IMG/VR virus record: IMGVR_UViG_3300030389_001655
Coordinates: 1-54,759 of that record
DNA from: a virus
Reading direction: 5' to 3' (one strand)
Length of the DNA: 54,759 nt
Shown here in pieces: positions 25,907-31,932 of the stretch; position 1 is the stretch's first letter, and every line of letters starts with the position of its first letter. The position numbers and the translations under genes were made by a program. The notes under the pieces were generated by a model that was not told where the DNA came from, made no database searches, and worked only from the letters and a program-made list of their open reading frames with translations.

Positions 25907-26306
25907 ACGTATCGATATGGCTTTACATATCCAGCAGTTGTGTGCAGATCATGGCATTACTGTTACCTATCAATCGTTAGATGATGCCGTTCCTCATTAC
26001 TATGCCAGCCCTAGTCAAAGGCACATACATATTAGACCGACTAAGAATACGGGTTATTATGTATCGGCTTTGCATGAGATCGGGCATATTATGGGTGATA
26101 ATCAATCTTATAACAACACAGTAAAGGAGAGAGAAATTGGTGCATGGATTTGGGCAATGCTTAATGCAAAAGTTTGGACAGATACGGCGGATCGTGTCAT
26201 GTCGAGGGCTTTATCGTCTTATGGTGTTAATGAAGAGGAAAGTAGGGAAATCCAACAAAGGTGGAATCCCTGTCACAGGGACGATGAAGAACAAATCGCA
26301 GTTTAA
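25890..26306 (+). CDS. zinc metallopeptidase (HEXXH, ImmA-like)
   Basis: 138 residues from ATG 25890 (GAGGAGG upstream; longer in-frame starts lack one). HEIGH at 62-66 within VSALHEIGHIMGDN, followed by an acidic helix EREIGAWIWAML that could supply the third ligand, as in ImmA/IrrE-type or M78-like peptidases. These typically cleave a repressor or toxin. The stop codon lies within a 13-bp perfect hairpin. The phage's XRE and RHH proteins are possible substrates, which is inference. Confidence 0.75.
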   Translation: MRPLVKRIDMALHIQQLCADHGITVTYQSLDDAVPHYYASPSQRHIHIRPTKNTGYYVSALHEIGHIMGDNQSYNNTVKEREIGAWIWAMLNAKVWTDTADRVMSRALSSYGVNEEESREIQQRWNPCHRDDEEQIAV

Positions 26307-26332
26307 TAAGATTTTTATGAAAAATCTTATTA
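26304..26332 (+). terminator. perfect 13-bp hairpin over a stop codon
   Basis: TAATAAGATTTTT (26304-26316), loop ATG, AAAAATCTTATTA (26320-26332). Very AT-rich, no following T-run. It begins at the peptidase stop codon and probably protects or ends the mRNA 3' end. Confidence 0.5.
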
Positions 26333-26347
26333 GTCATATTAACAATG

Positions 26348-26377
26348 CAACTCCCACAAGGGAGTTGTCTTTGTTTG
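26348..26377 (+). terminator. intrinsic terminator
   Basis: CAACTCCC (26348-26355), loop ACAA, GGGAGTTG (26360-26367), then TCTTTGTTTG. Second of two tandem hairpins after the peptidase gene. Confidence 0.65.
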
Positions 26378-26405
26378 AAAAAATTTATGTAAAGGTAGTA
26401 AAATT

Positions 26406-26636
26406 ATGTCGAAGATGATTGTTTATATATGTGTGGTATGGATCGCAGGAAGTCGTCACGATGGTGGTATAACCAAGTGTATGTGGCATGAAAGCCAGGT
26501 GAAGTATCAGACAGTAGCTGAATGTGAAGATGATATCAAGCACTCAAAAAAGTTGCTTAGACTTAGAATTAGACAAGAGTTTGGAGATCGACCAGAGTCT
26601 ATATCAATTCAGCCTAGTTGTGTCATGGAGTCGTAA
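26406..26636 (+). CDS. small Cys-containing protein with hydrophobic N-terminus
   Basis: 76 residues. MSKMIVYICVVWIAGSRH is a short signal-anchor or export-like segment, followed by KCMWHESQVKYQTVAECEDD and a C-terminal PSCVMES. Four Cys could form disulphides outside the cytoplasm. The layout recalls the gene at 41236. Function unknown. Confidence 0.5.
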   Translation: MSKMIVYICVVWIAGSRHDGGITKCMWHESQVKYQTVAECEDDIKHSKKLLRLRIRQEFGDRPESISIQPSCVMES

Positions 26637-26637
26637 A

Positions 26638-26766
26638 ATGAAGCACAAGGATATGTTATCAAAAACGCACTCCACATCCCGTAAATGGGAGAAGAGCATG
26701 AAGAAGCGGGCTAAAAAATCGCAACGTCAATTGGATCGGAGGGTAGCTAATGAAAGCCAAAAGTAA
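26638..26766 (+). CDS. very small basic protein
   Basis: 42 residues, one base after the preceding stop. Strongly basic (KTHSTSRKWEKSMKKRAKKS, then QRQLDRRVANESQK), so nucleic-acid binding is plausible. Its end carries GGAGGG, which serves the next gene. No homologue recognised. Confidence 0.45.
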   Translation: MKHKDMLSKTHSTSRKWEKSMKKRAKKSQRQLDRRVANESQK

Positions 26767-27112
26767 AAGATGCTGCAACTGTAACCAGAAAATTGTTCGG
26801 GGTATGGCGTTCCCGCTTATGAAAAAAAGCCTGTGCATGGGATGTTTTGTTGAGTTTGGATTAGCCCAGAAGCTGGATATTGATGTGCATCATTACATGA
26901 ATTGTTCGCATGAACATTGTTTTGATTGTGAATATGCGTTTATGAAAGCACTCTGGGCACTGGACTATAAACAGACCGAAATGGGCAACTGGTACAGGTG
27001 CACGCCAGACCCGAAAATTGTTCGTATTTATGACGATTTACTTACCAACTTACCAACTTCCACGGGAAGTAAAAACTTCGGTAAGTTGCAAGGTGTTGAT
27101 TTTGTTGAATAA
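26750..27112 (+). CDS. zinc-binding Cys-rich protein
   Basis: 120 residues. Two Cys groups: CCNCNQK with CMGC, and CSHEHCFDCEY, as in zinc-ribbon or HNH-associated folds, but no nuclease motif is complete. Shine-Dalgarno GGAGGGTAG. Its last 25 codons run into a cluster of AACTTACC repeats, so the C-terminus (LTNLPTSTGSKNFGKLQG) may be shaped by a DNA site. It directly precedes the small terminase. Confidence 0.55.
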   Translation: MKAKSKRCCNCNQKIVRGMAFPLMKKSLCMGCFVEFGLAQKLDIDVHHYMNCSHEHCFDCEYAFMKALWALDYKQTEMGNWYRCTPDPKIVRIYDDLLTNLPTSTGSKNFGKLQGVDFVE

Positions 27113-27245
27113 ATTTAATTTACTTACGAAACTTACCATTTACCTTGGTAAGTTAATTGTGGCTTGTAAGTCATTGATTTTATTGCTACTTACCAACTTA
27201 CCGAACTTCCCCCCCTATAGGGGGTATAGGGGGGTGGTAAGTAAC
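27040..27245. repeat. AACTTACC iteron cluster upstream of the small terminase
   Basis: (A)ACTTACC recurs at 27040-27046, 27047-27054, 27130-27137, 27188-27194 and 27195-27202; its complement GGTAAGT(T) is at 27080-27087, 27147-27154 and 27238-27244. Near-copies (AACTTCC, ACTTACG) lie between. A G/C hairpin, CCCCC-TATA-GGGGG (27211-27224), is embedded. A candidate pac site or replication origin. Confidence 0.65.
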
Positions 27246-27292
27246 CCACCTCCCCCAACCCTATTTAACGTAACAACAAGGAGTGAAAACGT

Positions 27293-27805
27293 ATGCCAAA
27301 AGTAGGCGAAAATTTACCAAAGGAACAAAGAGACAAAGGTCTTAAAAGATTAACGCAACGCCAACAGGATTTTCTCGATAATTTTATACACAAGGATATG
27401 ACGCAGACAAATGCAGCCAGACAAGCTGGATATAGCAATCCTAGCGTAGATGCAGTGAGGTTGCTAAGAAATCCTGTGGTGCAGGAGCGTTGGCAAGAAA
27501 TGCAGGAAGAGAACAGGTCAAGATTTGGTGTAACGCTTGATAAATCTCTTCGGGATCTTTTAAAGATCCGTAATGAGGCTCTGGAGCGGGAAAGGTATAG
27601 CGAAGCTATTCGGGCTGAAGAACTACGCTTAAAGGCTTCTGGACTGCTTGTTAACAAGGCTCATGTGCTACATGAGAAAGTAGATAGCATGACGAAGGAG
27701 GATATTCTGGCTGAACTGGAGAATTTGCAACGAAAAGCACAGGATCGGATGAAAAAAGCTAACGTCACCCATATACGCCCAAAAAAGATAGAGAAAAATA
27801 GCTAA
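27293..27805 (+). CDS. terS: terminase small subunit
   Basis: 170 residues. N-terminal helix-turn-helix LTQRQQDFLDNFIHKDMTQT followed by NAARQAGYSNPSVDAVRLLR and NPVVQERW is the Terminase_2/TerS DNA-recognition domain. Then come a coiled oligomerisation part (LDKSLRDLLKIRNEALERER) and a basic tail. It recognises the packaging site and hands DNA to TerL at 34901, about 7 kb away, an unusually large separation filled by accessory cassettes. Shine-Dalgarno AAGGAG. Confidence 0.82.
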   Translation: MPKVGENLPKEQRDKGLKRLTQRQQDFLDNFIHKDMTQTNAARQAGYSNPSVDAVRLLRNPVVQERWQEMQEENRSRFGVTLDKSLRDLLKIRNEALERERYSEAIRAEELRLKASGLLVNKAHVLHEKVDSMTKEDILAELENLQRKAQDRMKKANVTHIRPKKIEKNS

Positions 27806-28330
27806 GAGTGGGTTGATCGGGCTCTGCACATGGCGTGTCGCCTGACGGAGTTGCCGAACAATTTCCAGTAGCATCGGGATCGGGAGTCTGGATCGGGCTG
27901 TTTTACGCTGCCAATGCGTAGAATTGTTCGCTTTCAGGTGCAGGTAAGCTCCTGGTATCGGGATCGGATCGGACTCCAGCCTCCTGCTGCAGGCTGTATA
28001 CTCACAATTGTTCGTCTTCAGGGTCCTGCCCTGGTCAGGCAGCAGGGGAGGCATCGGAGTCGGGAGGCTGTCCAGGCGTAACCTGCTGCCGAACACGCAC
28101 AATTGTTCGGAGTCAGGTCCAGCAGGGTGTGCTGCCCAGGCGAGATCGGGGTGAATCGAAGCGGGACTCGCTGCGTCCTGCCCTGAACGCTCACAATTGT
28201 TCGGACTGGTAGGTCCAGCAGGTGCTGCACAGCCTCCTTCACCAGGCTACACCTGCTGCTGTCCTGGTGAATACTCACAATTGTTCGCAGTCGTTACGCT
28301 GCAGGTGCTGCCTCCAGGCTGTAAAAAAAA
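27806..28330. repeat. GC-rich array of AATTGTTCG units, no coding gene
   Basis: AATTGTTCG occurs at 27922, 28006, 28101, 28195 and 28279, spaced 84-95 bp, mostly as ACAATTGTTCG. Between copies lie CCAGCAGG/CCTGCTG inverted pairs (for example CAGCAGGTG 28216-28224 and CACCTGCTG 28250-28258) and ATCGGG words. In 28021-28080, 42 of 60 bases are G or C, far above the flanks. Minus-strand open frames here look like artefacts of GC content. Candidate packaging, replication or recombination site. Confidence 0.6.
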
Positions 28331-28353
28331 ATAAAAAAAAATGTTTTTATGTG

Positions 28354-28382
28354 TTGACACTATGTAATCATTACTATATATT
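28354..28382 (+). promoter_or_regulatory. early promoter P3
   Basis: TTGACA (28354-28359), 17 bp, TATATT (28377-28382). GTAATCATTAC (28364-28374) is the perfect palindromic operator. An A-tract lies at 28323-28341. The leader ends CAGCCAAAGGAGA, shared with P5 and P6. Confidence 0.8.
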
Positions 28383-28413
28383 ATATATATAATTCAGCCA
28401 AAGGAGATTTAAA

Positions 28414-28806
28414 ATGAGTTATGAAAAAATAAAAGAAGCAGTTATCAAGCAATTAAAGTGCGATGATGTGCAGCAAACTTTCAAAGATGTTGTTAAAGGT
28501 GGAGCCTCTGGAGGTTTTGGTGGTTTCATTTACCATAACGAAACTGTTAAATTTGCGAAAGACAACATCAAACATATCTACAAATATTTAAAGGAGCAAG
28601 CCAGCGACATGGGCGTTAACGCTTTTGAGATGGTGCAAGGCTTTAATTGTTTGTACGATATCCAGCCCACTTTGTCAGAGGTAGCTGACACGATACATGG
28701 GTATCCTGACCAAGCAACAATAAATGATGGGGTTGATACTCAGATATTAAATGCGTTGGCTTGGTATGCTTTGGAAGAAGTCGCCTTCAACGAGACAGAA
28801 ACCTGA
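28414..28806 (+). CDS. conserved phage protein (DUF7222-like), cassette 1
   Basis: 130 residues. GGASGGFGGFIYHNETVKFA, AFEMVQGFNCLYDIQPTLSE and ILNALAWYALEEVAF form a helical family I associate with phage accessory genes (possibly DUF7222, from memory). It has its own promoter (P3), Shine-Dalgarno (AAAGGAG) and terminator, so it is an independent transcription unit. Function unknown. Confidence 0.6.
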   Translation: MSYEKIKEAVIKQLKCDDVQQTFKDVVKGGASGGFGGFIYHNETVKFAKDNIKHIYKYLKEQASDMGVNAFEMVQGFNCLYDIQPTLSEVADTIHGYPDQATINDGVDTQILNALAWYALEEVAFNETET

Positions 28807-28828
28807 TCGGGCTAAATTGTTCGGGAAG

Positions 28829-28865
28829 AATCGGGAACGGGGTTCACCTGCTCCCGATTTTTTTT
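28829..28865 (+). terminator. intrinsic terminator of cassette 1
   Basis: AATCGGGA (28829-28836) pairs TCCCGATT (28852-28859), followed by eight Ts. AATTGTTCGGG (28815-28825) stands just before it. The gene-free stretch 28807-29205 holds this terminator, two more AATTGTTCG copies (28932, 28990), a predicted minus-strand small RNA and two divergent promoters. Confidence 0.8.
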
Positions 28866-29010
28866 GTGCTGGTTCTGGGTCTAACTTCATCAGGTTAAGG
28901 TCCAGCTACCTGCCTGGGAAGGAATACGCACAATTGTTCGTACTCACGGCTGGACGCAGGTCATGCCTGGAAAGAGCTGTGCCTGCTGAAATTGTTCGGA
29001 GTTGTGCCTG

Positions 29011-29089
29011 GAATAAAAAAAGAGTCGAGAAATATTTGGAAAGGAAAATTCTCGACTCTTCTAAATGTAACGCTCACACATAATGAGCA
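29011..29089 (-). ncRNA. predicted small antisense-type regulatory RNA
   Basis: The minus-strand promoter at 29119-29124/29096-29101 should start a transcript near 29089. Structure: 5' hairpin GCTCA-TTATGTG-TGAGC; a linker; a strong terminator hairpin AAGAGTCGAGAA / TTCTCGACTCTT followed by Ts, ending about 29012. The terminator loop contains TTTTCCTTTCCAAA (complement of 29035-29048), perfectly complementary over 14 nt to 30664-30677, the ribosome-binding site of the amidoligase gene. No open frame of note lies inside. Expression is not proven. Confidence 0.6.
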
Positions 29090-29095
29090 TTTATT

Positions 29096-29124
29096 AATAT
29101 AGTATTGATTACCAGATATGTCAA
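29096..29124 (-). promoter_or_regulatory. early-type promoter P4 on the minus strand
   Basis: Minus strand TTGACA (29119-29124), exactly 17 bp, TATATT (29096-29101), with GTAATCAATAC (29102-29112) abutting the -10. It is the best consensus match of the set, yet it points at no gene, only at the predicted small RNA. Confidence 0.75.
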
Positions 29125-29147
29125 TAGAAAAAAAATAAAAAAAGTTG

Positions 29148-29180
29148 TTGACATTATATATAGTAATGATTACTATGTAT
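29148..29180 (+). promoter_or_regulatory. early promoter P5
   Basis: TTGACA (29148-29153) and the perfect operator GTAATGATTAC (29163-29173) followed by TATGTATATATA. The spacing to TATGTA is 20 bp, longer than in the sister promoters, so strength or exact -10 is uncertain. Divergent from P4 with only 23 bp between the -35 boxes; an A-tract lies in between. Confidence 0.6.
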
Positions 29181-29205
29181 ATATAAACAGCCAAAGGAGA
29201 AAAAA

Positions 29206-29382
29206 ATGAGAAAAACAATTACAGGTTACAATATAATTATACGTTGGAGTGATGGCACTAAGGAAGATCTTGATGCACATGGTCAGATTCCTTACTTCAA
29301 AAATGTAGATCACTACCTTGATACAATAGAGGAAGAAATTAATCAAAACGAAGATGAAATAGAGGAGGCGGTAAATGACTAA
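29206..29382 (+). CDS. small acidic protein, cassette 2
   Basis: 58 residues, ATG 29206 after CCAAAGGAGAAAAAA. MRKTITGYNIIIRWSDGTKE, then a strongly acidic helix (DTIEEEINQNEDEIEEAVND). The GAGGAGG inside its end is the ribosome-binding site of the next gene. The highly acidic C-terminus could mimic DNA, which is speculation. Confidence 0.6.
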   Translation: MRKTITGYNIIIRWSDGTKEDLDAHGQIPYFKNVDHYLDTIEEEINQNEDEIEEAVND

Positions 29383-29464
29383 GTGGGAAGTTGCATTGAC
29401 AATCGTGCAAATGGTTACCTTCTGGGTAATGGTTTGTGCAGTCGTAATAATCGTACCATTTTAA
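29375..29464 (+). CDS. 29-residue membrane protein
   Basis: MTKWEVALTIVQMVTFWVMV followed by CAVVIIVPF: a single transmembrane helix with a short charged N-terminus. It starts eight bases before the stop of the previous gene, with GAGGAGG at good distance, so translation is coupled. A terminator follows. A small membrane effector is possible; function unknown. Confidence 0.55.
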   Translation: MTKWEVALTIVQMVTFWVMVCAVVIIVPF

Positions 29465-29477
29465 GAAGGGAGGAGCT

Positions 29478-29508
29478 GAAGCTGGGTTTGTAGCCCAGCT
29501 TCTTTTTT
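29478..29508 (+). terminator. intrinsic terminator of cassette 2
   Basis: GAAGCTGGG (29478-29486) pairs CCCAGCTTC (29494-29502), then TTTTTT. The full palindrome CGAACAATTGTTCG follows at 29519-29532. Confidence 0.88.
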
Positions 29509-29518
29509 ATCCTGTAAC

Positions 29519-29532
29519 CGAACAATTGTTCG
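29519..29532. repeat. 14-bp palindrome CGAACAATTGTTCG (copy 1)
   Basis: Exact palindrome eleven bases after a terminator T-run. Other full copies are at 30409-30422 and 45531-45544; shorter AATTGTTCG forms are scattered over 24-31 kb. Confidence 0.8.
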
Positions 29533-29553
29533 TATTTAAAGAAGGAGGAATAA

Positions 29554-29787
29554 ATGGCAAAGTGTGAAATATGTGATGATTTTAATGAAGATCATATAGA
29601 CAACGAAGGTGACGACTCATTATATGAGAGCGAACAATATAAGCCTAATTTATATTTTTACTGGCATGGAGACATAGAGGAGGATTATGATATGGGAGAA
29701 TATGAGTGTATATGTGTTAGTTGCTTTAATGGTTTAGATCTGCAGGGAGAAATAAAATGGAAAAAAGTTAAAAAAGATATTGACTAA
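29554..29787 (+). CDS. acidic Cys-containing protein
   Basis: 77 residues; Shine-Dalgarno AAGGAGG. CEIC near the N-terminus and CICVSC near the C-terminus form a plausible zinc site; the middle is strongly acidic (DFNEDHIDNEGDDSLYESEQ). No promoter of the early type directly precedes it, so it may depend on read-through or on the palindrome region. Family unknown. Confidence 0.6.
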   Translation: MAKCEICDDFNEDHIDNEGDDSLYESEQYKPNLYFYWHGDIEEDYDMGEYECICVSCFNGLDLQGEIKWKKVKKDID

Positions 29788-29808
29788 TGTAGTAATCAAT
29801 ACTATATA
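29780..29808 (+). promoter_or_regulatory. early promoter P6
   Basis: TTGACT (29780-29785, overlapping the previous stop codon), 17 bp, TATATA (29803-29808), with GTAATCAATAC (29792-29802). The leader ends CAGCCAAAGGAGA as in P3 and P5. Confidence 0.75.
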
Positions 29809-29844
29809 TATACTATAAATTAATTTCAGCCAAAGGAGAAAAAA

Positions 29845-30348
29845 ATGCAGAAAAAAATTTATTTTGCTTACGGAGCAAACACTAACAAAGATGCGATGGC
29901 GATTAGATGTCCCAAAGCTAAAGTTATAGGTGGCGGTCATATTTACGGCTACAGGTTAAAGTTTAACAATGTAGCAGATATTGTTCCTGTCAAAGGATTC
30001 GACCAATATGCACCTTGTGTTATATGGGAAATCACAGAGTCTTGCGAAAAATCCTTGGATCGATTCGAGAGTTATCCGTCATTGTATGACAAGATTGAGG
30101 TAACTGGTTACGAGGGAACGCAAGGAGAAAGTATAACTGGCTTTGCGTATGTCATGAACTACAAAGGTTTTCATACACCAAGTCCAATTTATGTCAGAGG
30201 CATTAGGAATGGATTGAAGGGAGTATGGGATAAGTTTTATCATGCAGATATTGATAACCATATTGACAAAGCAATTATAGAAAGTTTTCGTGAAAGCGAG
30301 AAGCCAATGGTTCATCATCAAAGAATCGGTGGGAAGCAGTGGGCGTAA
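29845..30348 (+). CDS. gamma-glutamyl-cyclotransferase-fold (AIG2/GGCT-like) protein
   Basis: 167 residues. The glycine loop YFAYGANTN (6-14) matches the YGSNL signature; the catalytic-type Glu is E75 in LDRFESYP. Members release 5-oxoproline from gamma-glutamyl-amines or edit similar amide bonds. It has promoter P6, Shine-Dalgarno AAAGGAG and its own terminator. The next gene is an amidoligase, which would form the kind of bond this fold removes; the pair suggests a small-molecule or peptide modification cycle. Substrate unknown. Confidence 0.8.
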   Translation: MQKKIYFAYGANTNKDAMAIRCPKAKVIGGGHIYGYRLKFNNVADIVPVKGFDQYAPCVIWEITESCEKSLDRFESYPSLYDKIEVTGYEGTQGESITGFAYVMNYKGFHTPSPIYVRGIRNGLKGVWDKFYHADIDNHIDKAIIESFRESEKPMVHHQRIGGKQWA

Positions 30349-30367
30349 AACTTTCCTGAGGCGAAAG

Positions 30368-30396
30368 CCCAGACCTTCACGGGTCTGGGTTTTTTT
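30368..30396 (+). terminator. intrinsic terminator after the cyclotransferase gene
   Basis: CCCAGACC (30368-30375) pairs GGTCTGGG (30382-30389), then seven Ts. The gene-free stretch 30349-30681 holds this terminator, the palindrome at 30409, an ATCGGG cluster (30428-30468), a long A/T-run region (30528-30585) and promoter P7. Confidence 0.9.
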
Positions 30397-30408
30397 CTTG
30401 CTGGAGAG

Positions 30409-30422
30409 CGAACAATTGTTCG
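30409..30422. repeat. 14-bp palindrome CGAACAATTGTTCG (copy 2)
   Basis: Exact copy twelve bases after a terminator T-run; followed by four ATCGGG words within 45 bases. Confidence 0.8.
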
Positions 30423-30614
30423 TACTGGATCGGGCAGGCAGCAGATCGGGCTGATCGGGGATCGGGCTTCGCAGCCATCTGGCTCATGAAGCATCAACCT
30501 TCCAGTGGTTTTATAGGGTTATAAATAAAAAAAAAAATAAAAAAAAATTTTTTTTAAGTTATTGATTTTATTGGATTTTTTTCTTCAGCTCTAAATTGTT
30601 CGCATTTAGGTATT

Positions 30615-30631
30615 GTAATGATTGCTATATA
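30615..30631 (+). promoter_or_regulatory. early promoter P7 (weak -35)
   Basis: Operator-like GTAATGATTGC (30615-30625) directly followed by TATATA (30626-30631). The position for a -35 box reads CATTTA, far from consensus, so the amidoligase promoter looks weaker or activator-dependent. Confidence 0.5.
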
Positions 30632-30681
30632 GTATATATTAAATATTGTATTTAATTTTTAATTTTGGAAAGGAAAAAAAA

Positions 30682-31878
30682 ATGCAAAATAAATTTAAAA
30701 ACATAAACAATCAATCAAGATTTGCCTTTGGATTTGAACCAGAGTTTATGAACTCTCAAAATTCAGATTATGATTTAAATCAATTGAATAGAACTAGTTC
30801 AAATCCTATTGGTGGTTTAACAATCAAGACAGATGGTAGCCAAGCAGATTATGAAATGGATTTGCCAGTGTTAGCAGATTGTCAATTGGCTTGGGATTAT
30901 TTAGAACAAGCTTGTAATTTTGTTAGTTCAAATGGTGGATACGTAAACAAAGCTTGTTCTGCTCATGTTCATTTATCCACGTTACCAATTAGATCAGATC
31001 TTACAAATGAAGAGTTTACTATAAAATCAATTCAAATGAAAAGACATTCAAATAATTATTTATCTGATCCAAATAACTTAGAACAATTGTTTGATGTTAA
31101 CTGTCAATTACCATTAGAACTTTATAAAGACATTGGATATAGAGTATCTAAACATATTGATTTTTATAAAAGTACAATTGCAAGATCTAGGCATGATTGT
31201 TATTATGCCAAGTTCCCTAAATCATGTGATCAAATACTTAGAGCAAATCCAACCATTGAAAGCTTGAAGGATGTTTTAAACTCTATTGCTCCACGTGGAA
31301 TATATAAATATACAGCTCTAAATATTAATCATTACAATGTTAAAAAGACATTTGAAAATAGATCACATGGTGGAACATTAGAGATGAACAAGCTTAAAAC
31401 ATGGTTCAAGTTTTTATCTAATATGTTAGATCATAGCCTACAAACTCGATTTAAGCCTTGTACAGTGGCAGAACAATTAAATAGCCCATCATACATAGGA
31501 AGATCTGCTAACACTGTTAAAAGTCAATTATGGGCTTTTTGTAGAGGTCAAGTAAGATCTACACAAGAGATTATGGCTCATTGTAATATTAACAATGCAC
31601 AATCTGTTAGAAGAACAATTTCAGAGATTAGAGCAAATGAAAATTATAGACCATTTGTAGTTACACATAATCAGCAAGAGTTTAATGTTAATTATGGTCA
31701 ATCAGATAATTACAGTAACAATGGTTATGAAATATTAATTCAATCAAATGTAAACAGAAATACAAATGATCTTGAATTTATTTCAGATGATAATGAACGT
31801 GGTTCAAGTTCATTAATTGCTGGATTGGATAGCCAAACGCTAGCAGATCTAAATGAAAGGATTAGACAATTATCATAA
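30682..31878 (+). CDS. amidoligase (GCS-like COOH-NH2 ligase, Amidoligase_2-like)
   Basis: 398 residues from ATG 30682, preceded by GGAAAGGAAAA; an earlier in-frame ATG at 30646 lies before this ribosome-binding site. Signature FGFEPEF (E19, E21), TIKTDGSQADYEMDLPVLAD, SAHVHLS and, further on, ENRSHGGTLEMNKLKTWFKF: the metal/ATP-binding acids and E-x-R of the glutamine-synthetase-like amidoligase fold. The C-terminus includes an HTH-like segment (STQEIMAHCNINNAQSVRRT). It should join a carboxylate to an amine using ATP. Its ribosome-binding site is the predicted target of the small RNA at 29011-29089. Confidence 0.8.
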   Translation: MQNKFKNINNQSRFAFGFEPEFMNSQNSDYDLNQLNRTSSNPIGGLTIKTDGSQADYEMDLPVLADCQLAWDYLEQACNFVSSNGGYVNKACSAHVHLSTLPIRSDLTNEEFTIKSIQMKRHSNNYLSDPNNLEQLFDVNCQLPLELYKDIGYRVSKHIDFYKSTIARSRHDCYYAKFPKSCDQILRANPTIESLKDVLNSIAPRGIYKYTALNINHYNVKKTFENRSHGGTLEMNKLKTWFKFLSNMLDHSLQTRFKPCTVAEQLNSPSYIGRSANTVKSQLWAFCRGQVRSTQEIMAHCNINNAQSVRRTISEIRANENYRPFVVTHNQQEFNVNYGQSDNYSNNGYEILIQSNVNRNTNDLEFISDDNERGSSSLIAGLDSQTLADLNERIRQLS

Positions 31879-31887
31879 TTGTCTAAT
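31861..31887 (+). terminator. 12-bp perfect hairpin over the amidoligase stop codon
   Basis: ATTAGACAATTA (31861-31872), loop TCA, TAATTGTCTAAT (31876-31887). It includes the last codons and the stop. A second, T-run terminator follows. Confidence 0.6.
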
Positions 31888-31899
31888 CGAATTTTAAAG

Positions 31900-31932
31900 A
31901 ATAACCTGCTTAATATAGCAGGTTATTTTTTT
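31900..31932 (+). terminator. intrinsic terminator of the amidoligase gene
   Basis: AATAACCTGC (31900-31909) pairs GCAGGTTATT (31918-31927), running into seven Ts. Confidence 0.9.

Noticed and set aside
27018-27305. A 95-codon + strand frame over the AACTTACC cluster
   Set aside because: It arises from the repeats (poly-Leu/Pro), overlaps terS and the zinc-protein gene, and has no ribosome-binding site.
27668-28278. Minus-strand open frames of 144 and 86 codons in the GC-rich array
   Set aside because: They lie over the repeat array, are driven by its composition, lack ribosome-binding sites and have repetitive, implausible protein sequences.
27806-28330. CRISPR array
   Set aside because: The repeated core is only 9-11 bp, spacing is irregular and far longer than CRISPR units, and no cas genes are present; the Cas4-like nuclease is a phage replication-module enzyme.
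29011-29060. The small-RNA hairpin as a + strand terminator
   Set aside because: The T-run follows the stem only on the minus strand; the + strand side reads CTTCTAAATG, and the upstream + strand gene already has a terminator at 28829.
28751-29083. A 110-codon + strand frame after cassette 1
   Set aside because: It runs through a strong terminator and the repeat DNA; starts inside the preceding gene with no ribosome-binding site.
30790-30815. tRNA T-arm-like sequence GTTCAAATCC
   Set aside because: It lies within the amidoligase coding sequence and no acceptor or anticodon stems fit around it.
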